Assembly: GCA_013398615.1 (NCBI GenBank)
Contig: VZSR01001685.1
Coordinates: forward strand, 33,453,111-33,517,110
Origin: Brachypodius melanocephalos
Taxonomy: Eukaryota > Chordata > Aves > Passeriformes > Pycnonotidae
Reading direction: 5' to 3'
DNA: 64,000 bases
The translations under genes were made by a program, and so were the position numbers. Shown piece after piece: positions 28,201-41,000 of this stretch. Under the pieces are notes generated by a model. It was not told the origin of the DNA and searched no databases. It was given only the letters and a program-made list of their open reading frames with translations. The first letter of the stretch is position 1. Every line of letters begins with the position of its first letter.

Positions 28201-28800
28201 ATCAGTCTGACATGCTGTATACCTAACCCTTGGCCAGATTTGCTCAGGACAATGCCTCCATGTCTTCATTTTCCAGGGGGCTTCTTTGTCAGCTTGGGAT
28301 TTTCCCTTCTTCCACACTGAATTTACTGGATGCATCTGAATCCCCAGCAATGCACAGCTGATCCACCACCGTGCCAAGGAAGTTTGTCAAGAATATTAGC
28401 ATTGCTTCTATTTCAAAGCCCTTAATTTTTCAGCTGACATTTGAGCGTTGGAAGTCTTCAAAACACAGAACAATTTGTCACTGTTATCTGAACCTGTTTT
28501 CAGCTAGAGCACTCATGCGTGCTGTGTTTTCATGCCTGGCAATACAAGGCTCCAGGAAAGACTGTCCCATTATCAGCTGAACCTTTTCTGTTTGCTCACA
28601 TCTCCTCGTTTTCCTCTCCCTTTAGTCATGGTCGTGACTCTCTTTATGACATTGCCCATGGTCCATTATAGCTACACACATCTCAAAGCCCAGAGGGTAG
28701 TGCCACAAGCTCCCACATTCACAGGCCAGGAAGGGTCTGCCCAGGCTCTGGGGGCATGACCCAGCATCTTTGGGGACCTGTGATGTCATGGCTCAGCACT
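22217..28800 (-). other. Unexplained purine-rich (minus strand) stretch, possibly decayed coding or retroelement relic
   Basis: The plus strand is T-rich through much of 22.3-26.1 kb. On the minus strand several long, nearly open segments occur (27.84-28.38 kb in two frames, 26.95-27.21 kb, 25.2-25.5 kb) with many charged residues. They are interrupted by stops and frame changes, and I recognise no domain. Base composition alone can make Lys/Glu-rich translations, so this may be ordinary intergenic DNA. Confidence 0.2.
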
Positions 28801-29223
28801 GCAGGCCAGGCAGGGCACCCGAGAGCTCCTCAGAGCAGACTCAGCACTTAGGGCTCATAGACATCTGTGACTGCTCCAACCAGCCTGTTTACTCTGCTCC
28901 AAATGCTCCCTCCCCTACCCTCCTGCTTTTAAGGTTTCCTGATGTTTTTGTAACTCCAGATTGCACTCCTGCTTTTCCATTGGATGCACCATACTCAAAA
29001 CCCACTGAAGTTTTGAATCATGACTTGACCCTCAAATGTGGACCTGCCTTGCCCGCAATTCCATCCTGCCTTTGGTCCAAGCTTGTTCTGTTGCAAATCC
29101 TGACTACTTCTATTAGTTCTGCTTTCCCCCAGTTCCAACTGGTCCACTGTACAGTCTTGGTAGCAGACATAAATTGCAATTTGTTTGCCTGTCTTTTCAC
29201 GCCACCAACCTCTGAAGGCACAG

Positions 29224-29323
29224 NNNNNNNNNNNNNNNNNNNNNNNNNNNNNNNNNNNNNNNNNNNNNNNNNNNNNNNNNNNNNNNNNNNNNNNNNNNNN
29301 NNNNNNNNNNNNNNNNNNNNNNN
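29224..29323. other. Assembly gap (100 N)
   Basis: Exactly 100 unknown bases, the conventional placeholder for a gap of unknown length. Open frames crossing it are not meaningful. Confidence 0.99.
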
Positions 29324-29348
29324 CCAAACCTAAGGCATCGGTTTCCCC

Positions 29349-29384
29349 TGGCACAAGAAATGGCACAAGGAGTGGCACAGGAAA
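29349..29384. repeat. Three tandem 12-bp units beside the gap
   Basis: Units tggcacaagaaa, tggcacaaggag and tggcacaggaaa follow directly, 25 bp beyond the gap. They may be the visible edge of a minisatellite that broke the assembly. Confidence 0.6.
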
Positions 29385-32300
29385 CAGCATGATGGTAAAG
29401 AACTTCTTGTCTCCTGTACCTGTTCGTTTTTACAGAGATACTTCTTGTGGAAGTGTTTTATGGAAACACTTTGTTAAAACTATTTCCAGATAGCAGTCCC
29501 ATATGCAACTCTGCACAATTTTAGAGCACCTTCAGACTATATTTGAGTTGCACCTCTTTCTATTCCTCCTGTCATTTGCTTTGGTGGCACCCTTCGATAC
29601 CTCTGAAGGAGAGGGAAGCCCTGTTTTATACCACACTGTTAGAAAATGGGGCTTCACAGTGGGTGTTGGCAAGAAGTCAATTTTCAGATGAATACTTTGT
29701 GCACTTGCAGTGAAGATGGTGGCTAATTTCTGCAAACAAGCCCAAGGTCTTACTTTGGGAATTTTTAACTCTCTGCACCATGGTAAAACACTGGTATGCA
29801 GTGCAGTGGAAAGCTGGTAGAGTTTGTTTAAGGCTCCCAGTAATATGAAAACTGGTTTAAAACACTGGTTTAACAGCCACAGGCCTGTCTGAGGGGCTGA
29901 GAGATTTCCTAGCAGAAAAAGAAACACTGCAAAAGGAAATGAATGCGCTTTGTGTGTGTGCAGGAATGCACATCAAAGGCACACCAAGGCTGGGTGATAG
30001 GCCCTGGCAAATCAAACAGGCTCTGGAGATTGTTAGTATCAATAGTATTTAATATCCAGGGTGTTTTTCACTCCCAATATTCTGGGAAAATGGCTATAAT
30101 CACAGCTCTGCTGTCATAACGCCTCCCTGAGCTTCTGGGAAAGCAGCTCTTTCCTCTTCCCTGGAATCTGAACGTCCTTTACGTGGCACCACTGAGTCCC
30201 TTGGCATCTCACTGTTTCTGGCCAAGCTCAGTCTCTCCCTCCCTGGCATTAATGTTTTCCCAGGCAGGGCTCTTGTCACTCTGGAGTGCTCTGCTGGAGC
30301 ACCTTGGGCCATCACTGCACTGCCACTGTTGCTCACTGCTGCTGATGCCAGGCATGTGCTCAGTCTGCACAGAGCTGTCTGTGTCATCAGAGCTGGGGAC
30401 ATCATCCACTCAAACAGCCTGGAAGGAGCTGGGGGATGGCTGCAGCCTCGTGGGTGAGCTGCTGGCAGGCTCTGCCTGAGCCAGCAGCCCAGTGAGGGCT
30501 ATCCAGGGAATGTCCACAGCCCCATACAGGTGATGGAATTCCATGAGTTGCCTTGAAAAGCCTTCCTTATTGGATCTGGCTTTTGCAGATGAGGTGTGCA
30601 TCTGGCAGAGAAGGCACCTGCTTACAGCTTCCAGGAGCTAAGCCTTTAAAAATGGCACTCACACATGGGCTGATGACTGCAAAGCAAAGAAATTACCCAT
30701 ACAAGGAGGGGACATAATGGAATGCCCTAGCTTGGGGTATTCAGAGTCCTGCTGTCCTTGGGGTCATCCTCTCCTGCACCATCACAGAGCTCTGGAAAGG
30801 CAAGAGACATTAGCAAGGGACAAACCTACAAGCCCAGCATCCAGGTTGTTCCTAAAATGCAAGCTATTTGTGACTAAATTACTTGTTAGTGCAAAATGAT
30901 TTATTGATGCTCAAACCCACATAGCCAGAGGAATGGGTAAAAACAGTCACTGCCTAGGGCTTCGCATGTGTCCCCTTCTCTTTTCCTTCTTATTTTAACT
31001 AATTAGTTAAAATAATTTGTTTAGCTTTCTTTCTGCCTCAGGCCCCTGATGTAAGCACATAAGAATATGCCTTGTTTCTTTCTTGTTTCATTCATCCAGT
31101 ATGCTAGCCCACATGGGCAGTCTGACTTACACAGAAATAATAAACCCTTCTTAGCTGTGCCTCACTTAAAAGAAGTGCACTGTGCATCATGGAAAAAAAA
31201 AATAAAAGAGAGCCCAGCAAAACACTTAACAACTGGGACCTAAGACAATAAACGTAAGGCTCTAAAAATTAGACTTGGCAAAAGTCTAATGCAGATAAAA
31301 TCAATAAGGAAAGGATAAGAATATATTAACACAAAATATTTCCTGGGGAAATGGAAAAAGTTTCATAAGAGTAGATCTTAACATCAACAGAGTTATCCAA
31401 AGGGCAAGAAAAAAATCTGTAGCCTTTCAGATGTTGGCCAAAAATGAAAGAAAAACAGGCGCCTTCTCAGTCAGGTCTGGCAGTAACAGCCACCAGCAAA
31501 AGGAGCTCAAGAGGGGTGGCAGCTGGAAATCACTCATCTTCTGAAGTCCCTGGCACTTTGCTGCCTCTAATCCTTCTGTGGCCACCGGATCCAGAAGGAT
31601 GTATGTGCAACCTGCAGTTCACTCACATCCTTCCAGGTAGGAAAGACAGTGATGGTTCTGAGGAGCTGCACAGCCCTCAGGCCTGTACACTAATTCATGT
31701 CTTCAGCTGGGGCTCAGAGCATGCTCCTGCTCTCATTTTTTGATGTGTCTTGCTTGGTGCTGCCTTCCTGTTCCTTCTACCTGCTGATGGTCCCACCATC
31801 ACCTCTGCTGGTAACCCTTCGCTGTCCAGACTGAATGTGTGAAAGCAACACAGCAACAGCTATGTCAGTCCCCATCTCTTGTTAGTCTGCTCAGCTGGCT
31901 GGGACGAGTTATTTCAAAAGTCTTCTTCAGTTATAACTAGGGTAAATCAAGTCAGTAAATTTTTACTGGCATCACTCTGGTACTACTAGTCCTCCTCTGC
32001 TTTTCCACAATGGCCTTTCTGTGCTGAGTGAGCACAGACCTGTCATTTTGCTGGGAAGGGACAAGAGCACAGGCGAGCTCAACTGCACTGCAGAGGGATG
32101 GGATAAACCCTCTGTGAATCTCACACGAGGAAATGTTTGTGGATTCAGCTGTTGCGTCACTTCAGCTTTGCTAAACCAAAGAAATAATCCAGATTAAGCA
32201 TGTAGTTCTGCAATGACGGCCTCAGGATGGGAAATCTTCAAAGAGCCTATTTCTGACAGGTGGAGAAACAAGAGGAGGTGTGTGCCTATGCTGACTGCTA

Positions 32301-35123
32301 GCAGCTGGATCACAGCTCTTTTCACTTGGATATGGGTTTAATGCACCAGAGGGATCTCTCTTGGTCTCCATATTCCACCTTCTACTCTTTCTACTCACTT
32401 CTGAGAGCCAGGAATCACGTGCTAGATCTACACCTCCTTAGAGAATTTTCGTGTTAATGTTAGTCCTGAGGAATAGTGATCTGCAAAAGGATGTTGTGGA
32501 AACACATTTCTTGACCATATTCAGCATTATGGAATGATTCAGGAATGGTGAGATGGTGCTTGCTTAACCCCCACTTTTGATACTGATGTCATAACCAGAC
32601 GTAAGCGGGCAATAAAAGTTGTCATCTTCTTAGCTGCAAACACAAGACACTTCTTCCCCCTTGAGCTCATCTGTGGCAGAATATCTTTTTGCAGCTGTAC
32701 CCATCACCAATCTCTGGCTCTGAAGATGTAAACAGAACAGGCTCATGCAGTTTGTCTCCCTGTGCTGTACAGTCTTTCACTATCAGTGGAGGAACATGCA
32801 GTCCAGCAACAAGTTCAAAGAGCTGCTGCTGGTTTGCCTTTAATCTTCTGTTTTTCTTTTGGAATACGCAATCAAAAGCTGGAAACATTTTTCCTGGCTT
32901 AGGGTCCTTGACATGATCATGCTGCCCATCCTGCTGAATGTTTCTGCAGTATTTTACTGCACTACTGGGTGCTCATGTACACCATTGTAACCCTTTGGTC
33001 ACAGCCCGTGGTGCTTCATTTTTCTGAGCCCTGTCCATAGAGGATCACAGAATCACAGAATATTCTGAGCTGAAAGGATCATCCCTTGCTGTGGCACAGA
33101 CTTGTAGCTCTGAGACTTTGACAACTGCAGCTGCAAATTTCTGAGTAGTCTGTTCAAGACCTAAAGTCAATCAAGAGGGAAGGAGTGGGTGAATGGCATT
33201 AGAATCCCATTTAGAGAACTGAGCACAAGATCTCTGGTGTCTAGAAGCAGTGGTAACTCTGTGGGTTACATCCGTTCCTTGCTCTAGTTTGTAAAAGCAA
33301 TTAGCTAATTTCAGCTGCCAGTTCTGGCAAATTTGTGGAAAATAATACCAGGAATAAATGTGTTTATTTATTTTAAAATAAAGTCTTCTCAAACTCCTAG
33401 AGAGGTGCATTTAGGATTAGCTGCTACACAGAGGGGTTGAGACAGGACCCATCTGCTTTCAACCAAAACCAGTTGCTCTTTATCATCCAGCTTCCTAATC
33501 CCACCTCAATTCCCTCTCTGCTCCTCCACATGGTGCTTGCCTACTGCAGCAGCACAGCTGACAACAGGGCCATTTTTGGGGTGAAAACACCTTTCTCTCT
33601 GCGTTCCCCAGATCTGGGGGAGTCTCTCCCCCAACACGTGCTGGTGGCTCCAGCCAGGTGCATGGCACAGCCACCCCAGCCGTGCTGCTGGCACACAGCC
33701 CTCCCCACACAGCCCCAGGCCATCAGAGGCTGCTCACCTTTACCCCCATTAACATTATCCCCACATTAACACTATCCCCCACATTATCCCCAGCAGCAGC
33801 TACATGTGATGGATGCAGCCTTGTACATTTAATCATGTGAGGACTGATGAATTCTTCTTCAATATGTGGGTTCAGGACACATTTTTTTCCCCACCAGTAG
33901 CTACTGTTCTGTGGCATTTGTTCTATAAATCCAGATAAAAATCTTGTTCTTACTTTTCAAGTTTATATTTACAAAGGGTGGACAAAGAGGCATAATGACA
34001 GTTTAATTTATGTATGCCATTAATCCTGGAGATAATAAAAATCCTGATAAGTCTCTAATCTTATAAAAAAGAATTAGAAAGCACTGAAACATCTTTTGCT
34101 ATCTGTAAACATTTTAATGAGATGCTGTATACTTGGAGGAGGAGCTATGGAAAGGAGCAGTGCCAGAGGACATATTCTCAGCAGATTTCATCACTGAACT
34201 TCTTGTGTGATATTGTTCTTGGCAAAAACTGGAGTCCAAAACCATCAATGTTGTTTTCAAAATTTGTCCTTCTCCTATCAGTGTATAAAGTTATTCTAGG
34301 AATTTGTGGACATAAATTAGGAGAGCTTTCACTCCTCTCCCATTTTCTTGTAAGTATCATATATTTAAAGCACTACTTCAGCTTTAATGCTTGCAGACTT
34401 TGCTAATTTCTTCCTGGTTACTCCTGCAGGTGTGAAAATCCTGCCAATATACAATATCTATTATTCAAGAAAAAAAAATTAATAGAAGGCAATATTTCCA
34501 AGATGTTTAAAGAAGTAATAATGTGGTCAACTTCAGACAACTAATTTTTGGGGAAGTCTGTAGAAATTTCTTGTTTCAATGCTGTCTGTAGCTTTGTACT
34601 TTCCTACGTAAACTGCAGTTTATGTGTTGTCAGCTATTACCAGTAAGTGTCAATGACACAACTTTGGAGGATGCAGTGACTAACAGACACTGTCCAGATT
34701 TTGAGGAGCTCAAAAAGAAGCGCCCATTCTTGAACTCAGAGCAAAAGTGTAACATACAAGGGCAAAATGTCCTAATGTCTGCCACTCCTGCAGGGACCTG
34801 GGAACCAGCTGGAGTTGGTGGGAAGCATGGTGGGAAGGAATAATAATAAGTGTTGCTTCTTTTCCTCTCCAGAGACCCAAAGAAAACTGAATTTGTCCTC
34901 TGGAAAGGAGGCCAGGGGCAGCAGTCTGCCACAGGGGGAGAGTCAAGGCTGGGTGAGAACTTTTCTCTGGCTCCCAAAAAAGACTGAACCAATAAAAGAG
35001 CCAGAGCAGAACTGTCTTAAATAAACCCTGTAGGGCTGGGGGAGAAGTCCTGGCAGGCAAGAACAGGCAAGCACGAGGAGGTGAAAAAAAATGAGACCAT
35101 TTGTGTCAAGGTTGGAAATGACG
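29385..35123. other. Intergenic, no gene recognised
   Basis: Somewhat more GC-rich around 30.1-30.6 and 33.5-33.8 kb, with only short unrelated frames on both strands. A small CR1/SINE tail fragment lies at 33.04 kb. Nothing else stands out. Confidence 0.6.
33042..33086 (-). mobile_element. Short CR1/SINE 3' tail fragment
   Basis: The block 'atcacagaatattctgag' followed by 'aaaggatcatc' matches the tail of the SINE at 55.13 kb and of minus-strand CR1 copies. Only about 45 bp is recognisable, so the family cannot be decided. Confidence 0.55.
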
Positions 35124-35377
<254 letters not shown>

Positions 35378-37187
35378 AATTTCTTTTAGCTTTGAACAGT
35401 ACAAGAAGCAGTAAGAAGCAGTGGTTGCTCAGGCACAGGTTAGCCTGCAGCTGCACTGCTTGGTTATGCCCATGCAAACATGAACATCCCAAGTCTCTCG
35501 AGCACAGGGGGCTTTTGGAAGTGGGTTGGAGAAGGGGGCAGTGGTGGGGTGGGCCAGTCAGGATGCTGCAGACCCTGCCTGTGCTCTGATGCAGGCAGAG
35601 GTGTGGGCTGTCAAGGGGCATTGCAGCAGCGAGTGTGCTCAGCCCCTGGGGATGTCACCCAGAGAAGGAACACCCCAAGGTGGTTTCCTTCAGATGCTCC
35701 TACAACATGTGAACAACATTTAGTAAATACCTGCAGGAGGGCTGATTCCCAGTGCCCTGAGACTGAAAGTCTTCAAGACTGAAAATGTGTTTAAGACCCT
35801 GAGGAGGTGGAACTTTTTTGCTTGTCTGAGGAGCTCTGCATTCCACCAGGGGAGAGGGTGCAGTGAATAACACAAGAAACAGAGGCAATGTCAGGATGGG
35901 GACAGGGACAAGATCCTGCTGTCAAACCAGTCCTGAATGTAGGTAAATGAGGAAAACAATTTTTTGACCCTTCTCCAGAAAAAAAGTTGTTCAAAATAGG
36001 GCATGCACTTGAGTAAACTTAGCAAACGCAAAGAGAAGTCAGGAAGATGGAGCAAAGGGGAACTTCTGCACATTTTCCCCATCTGCAGATAAAGCTGTCT
36101 TGGTATATACAAGTACAACGACTGCTGAACTTTGTCTCCTTTATTTATAAAACAATATACTAATCTTAATCCCTGGACACACTGACGTAACTGAATGTCA
36201 TACTTTCCAAATATAATGGATTACATTCCCATCATAAAATAAATACATTCCAGCAGTGAGCCCCCCAGCAAATGACAGAGCTCCAACAGCTGGGGAAGCT
36301 GGGGCAGGAGGTACAACAATTGAGTTGTGTTGCTGAAGCCCAAAGGCAAAGTTTTTGCTGGCAGCATTCTAGGAAAACCTATTATAAATGCAATGCTACC
36401 AAAAAAATGTTCTTTTCTTTCTAGTTCTGTGCTGCATGCAAAAGCCATTAAAAATCCTGGGTAAACAAATATACTCTTTTCCATATGACCTTTTCTTGAA
36501 TGTTTTCAAAAGTATATTGTCTTTTCAGTTTAACACAATATTTCTCAACTTTTATTTATAGCTTAAAAGAAAAGCCTTCCTCAAACTGTCACCAAAATTT
36601 CCCTTCTATAGGCATGCCATCAGGGGAAGGGCTTTTTCTCTGAGTGTCATCCTGGGTTCAAATACATTTTACTGTAACTAGGATAGAAGTGGCTCCAGCA
36701 ATCATTGCATCTTGAATTTTCTGGACACATATCATTTTGGTCTAAGAGCCATTTTTAGTCTGTGTTATGTGAAAGTAAGGGTTAAATACAATAGAGAACC
36801 AAGCAGCTCTCATGCACACTCTCATTTTTAATTACTTTATAAAATAAGCAGGGACTAAAATCTTTAAAGAATATTTTTATTCTTTTTTTATGTGTAGGGG
36901 GCAAGAGCAATATTTGCAGCAATATGACAAACCAGCATATTACCCACATGACTCGATATAGGGTTCCTTTAACTTAGTAGAGAGAGTCCATGGTGCTTCA
37001 TAAACTGGTTTTACTCTGTGGGATATCAAAAAAGAAAATTTGAAATGTCACATTCATAGTACAAATTCAGCATAATGTAAGCAGGTGTGACCCAGGGCAG
37101 ATTACAGATTGCAATAACTTTGAGATCTGCTTTGCTGAGAGTCAGAGAGATTCCTACAACTTCATGGGGTATCTTCAAATGTAGGAC
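35378..37187. other. Immediate 3' flank of CDH17, no other gene
   Basis: No coding block on either strand. Several AATAAA hexamers on the minus strand here could serve as more distant polyadenylation sites of CDH17. Confidence 0.5.
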
Positions 37188-37602
37188 TTTATTCTCCAAT
37201 CTGCTCTTCAGTGACTTACTGAGTTGGAAAGAGGCAAATACATGCAGGTTGACAAAATGTAGTCCTCTGTAAAGTCTATATTTACTTCAGCTGTCAGATG
37301 AAGAAGACTGGTCCTGTGTATAGATCCCTGAAGGAGCTCAGCATTTGGTGTTGTCATGAGTTAACACTTCAGTCAAAGCTGATGTGCTTACTAATGGGAG
37401 CTGTTGAAGGTTGCATATGTTTTATGTTTTGTGACTAAATAGTATTACATACAAAAGTGAGACCAAACCCCTGGGAGTCTACTTTTGCATGTTTTTATCC
37501 TGTTTGTCATAGCACACCTCTGGGCATCTCTGGGCTTTGGAAGCTTCAGAGTTCACTCATTCACAGCCCAAAGGGTGGTTTTGTCTCTTGATGAAACAGT
37601 CA
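37188..37602 (-). other. CDH17: Probable CDH17 3' UTR, ending near an AATAAA signal
   Basis: The region from the stop codon to the first AATAAA on the minus strand (37188-37193) is about 415 nt. Cleavage would be expected some 10-30 nt further, near 37160-37178. No GT-rich downstream element is obvious, and further AATAAA hexamers lie beyond, for example near 36877, so the true end is uncertain. Confidence 0.4.
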
Positions 37603-37709
37603 TTAAGCCAGTCTGTCGAGCTCAGCGTTATCTTTTGCATCTTTGGGTTGGCTCTTCTCATTTTTCTCTTTTTGTTTTATGTGCCAAAACACACCCGCTA
37701 AAATGGCAC
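37603..37709 (-). CDS. CDH17: CDH17 coding exon 17 (rest of membrane helix, cytoplasmic tail, stop)
   Basis: Residues 799-833 and stop TAA (37603-37605). A strong acceptor (CT-rich, then a T run ending TTTCAG) is followed by GAILAGVFWHIKQKEK, matching human GIILAVVFIRIKKDKG. The tail is Lys/Glu/Asp-rich (KDNAE aligns with human KDNVE), with no catenin-binding motif. This was chosen over other hydrophobic frames in the interval because only it fits acceptor, phase and homology together. Confidence 0.93.
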
Positions 37710-38058
37710 CTGAAAAAAAAGAGAGAGTTTGTCTGTAAAGGGAAGCAGAAACCTTCTGAAAAGATGTTCCAGCAAGGGCCATGACACTGCACTGTGATAT
37801 TCACAGTGCTTTACCTCTTGAACAGAAGCAAACAGCTTTGAGGAAGGACCGTGCAGCATGGGACCAAGAGCATGGACCCAAGGCACTGCTGGGCAGGATC
37901 AGATGCCTTGGGGCTCAGAGGCCTTCTCCCAAAGGAAAACATTTCCTCTAGCATGTGACCAGATGGCAAAGTGTCTATTTTAGCCCCCCTCTCTCTGAGC
38001 AGGGATTTGTCATGTTTGTCTTGAGATGCAGTCTCTCTTTTATTACACACACTAACAT

Positions 38059-38093
<35 letters not shown>

Positions 38094-41000
38094 CAGATAG
38101 ATAGATATAGATATATGATGTATAGTTTGATTTTTTAAATCGTTATGTGCTTGTTACACTGTATATAAATTTATTTCCTCTTTACCAGTATTAGAATGAA
38201 TATGAAAGATGTAAAGCTGTGAAACTGAAATAGGTGACTAAAATTATAATTATAGGTACAGATAATGTAAGTAGGAAACTTCACTATTTTCACTATAATC
38301 TGGATGCCCAAGACAAAGCTCAAATCCCCTCCCTGGCAGGCAAAGGGCAGTAAGCAGCAATGAAATGACAATATGCTACAAGTTCAGCAGTTTTTGCTGT
38401 CCTAGCTGGTTGTTGTGCCGTTGGATATTTTTCCTACAACGAAAAACTTAGAAGTTTGCAGCCATCGTGGTATTCAGTCATGGGATCTTTCACTCATTCT
38501 GCAACATGCATGACAAATCTCTGTCCAACAAGTGAATTGGTGTCAGAGATGCAGCAGCACCATCATATTTCAGAAGTCTGGCTTCAAACCAACCAAGAAC
38601 TGACTTACCAATGACGATCAGGACTGCAAGTAGAATCCCAATTGCCTGCCCAGCTGTTGGCCAGGAGTGCTCACGGTGTATTTCGATAAAACACGAATTT
38701 TCACTGGAACACTTGCAGATGCTTACTGCAAAAGGCAATGCCATGAGGTTAATGAGAAGTTTAATAGTCACATGTGGTTACTTGTAAGTGTAACTGCTGT
38801 CTCGAAGCTAATAGTTCTGTGCACAGAATACCTTTATGATTCACTTTATTTTCCAAAGGTGGTTTTCCATTGTCATTAAGTATGATTGGCACTTCATACG
38901 TCTTCTCTTCAAAGTTACCATGTTTCGGGGACAGGTGAGCATGAGTAGCTGTAAGTAGGAAATGGGACATTCATGTCAGCACTAGAAAGAAAGTTAGTTC
39001 AATATTTATGCCAGCTGCAAGTGTTCTTTTTTTAAAGGCTGCTTTGCACATGATAGTAATTCCTGTTTTCCTCTATGTCTTCCAGGATCTCATTGGTTTG
39101 CAGACATTAAGTAAAAAGGGAGTATCTAGAAGCCTAGTCTGGGCTTCAGCATAATATGACTATAAAATCTCCTTCCTAATTTCTACATCAGGCCAAATCT
39201 GATCTTGGGTACTGCTACACTGGTAGCATCCCATCTAGACCAGGAATAGTCCCCTATACTCATAGAGACCATAACTAGATTAAATTGTTCCCAAGGAAAT
39301 GTAGGACAAACCATCCTTCTAGTGAACTTACATTGTCACATCTGACACTCTTTAAAAACTGGAAAAGGTCATAATAGCCACTGGGATCGGATCAAAGGTC
39401 TGTTGATGTAAGCATCCTGTCTCCAGAATAAATACAGATTCCAATGAAAAAGCAAGCATGTATTTAATTTTCTCCTAATGCCCTCTCACCCTTTAAACAT
39501 TTTCAGCTCAGGGACTTTTTAAGCAATATGCAATTTCTTGCTTTGAACTTATAGAAAATTTCTGCATAGACAACACCCTGCAACAGCAAGCTCCCAAGGC
39601 AACTACCTCCTCATTCTATCTGCACTGGAAATAACTCCACAAGCTTCACTTGTGGGTCCCAGGTTTGTGCACTGGAAGAGAGAGCAAAGGATGAACCCTT
39701 GGCCGCCCTGACCATAGCATTCATAGTTTTATATGTCTCTATTTTTTTTTCCACTACTGTTTTTTACACTACAGTATTTTTTTCCCTACTGTTTTCAAAG
39801 ATAAAAAGTAGTAGCTTACTTTGCTGCTCCTATACACTTCCTTATATCAGGCCACTCTATAACTCTGACTATCCTTGTCACCCTATCTAAACCTTTTTCC
39901 AGTTATACTGCATTTTTATGGAGATAGAGAGAGTAGAGTTCAAAACTTGAAGATATTATGTATTTATACAGGGGCATAATGATGTCCTCAGATTTCTTCT
40001 CTGGTTGTTTCTTGATAATCCTCAATATGTGATCTGTTTATATGGATACTGCTGATAAACAGATCTCACATTTCCATGGAGCTGCTTACAGGTCCCTTTC
40101 CTGACTCATGATAGCCAGCTTAGCACTCAAAATTTCAAAAGTGAATTTGGGAGTCCAGGGTTCGCTGGCACCTGTGAATTTTATTGTTCAACTCAGTCTT
40201 AGAAGAATTTTCTGAATTTTCTGAAATTCTTCACGCTTGGTTCCTACTCAAATAACTTTGTATAATGAGTAAACTTTGCCTCCTCTTTGCACACCCATAT
40301 GTATCGAGTTATGCGGATCCCAGCAAAAAACCTTTGGAAAACCACGTATGAACTCCCTTCACTGCAAGAGCTGACTGTTTACTCCAAGTCCTGAATTTTA
40401 AATTATTATTTATTCTTTCATAACTTTAAATTTGTGGCAACCCAGCTTTCTCTAGTGGGATAATTCATCAACCATGTTTTATTAATACAGACAGGCTCTA
40501 TCAGCCAAGCACTTACTCATGTGCTTACTGTCCCCTTCAAAAAGCTCCATTCACTTTGTGATGCAGGACTTCCTTTTGCACATGAAATGTCAGAAATGTA
40601 GAGATTTCAAACTTCTCTATTTCTTTCTCATCAGTGATTTGTGTTCATTAAACACACACATATTTCATACTTACATGCTTCTTCTCTCAAAAATGCTCAT
40701 GAAATTATAGCTTGTAACATACTAGGTTTTATCTCTTGCAAAAAATAATTAGTGACTTTGGTGTTCTCAACAACCCAATTATTTTCTACATGGAACACTG
40801 GTTGTGCAAGAGTGAAAAGGAATTCTGTAGTTCTTCATATCCACCAGAGTATCAAGTGAGTCCCATACCATTGTAAGAATGGCTGTATAAGCTTACCGTT
40901 GACTTTTGAGATTTCCCAATTATTTCTTGCATTCATCTCATCCGCAAGGGAAAAAGTAAATTTTGAATAAAAAAACTGTTCATCAGCATCAGTAGCTTGA

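Noticed and set aside
28770..29223. Plus-strand open frame running about 150 codons into the assembly gap
   Set aside because: No recognisable protein; it is open only because it meets the N run, and composition there is mildly GC-rich.
38171..38371. Hydrophobic minus-strand frame ending VKRK, considered as the last CDH17 exon
   Set aside because: No acceptor gives the required phase 1; the exon at 37603-37709 fits phase, acceptor and homology.
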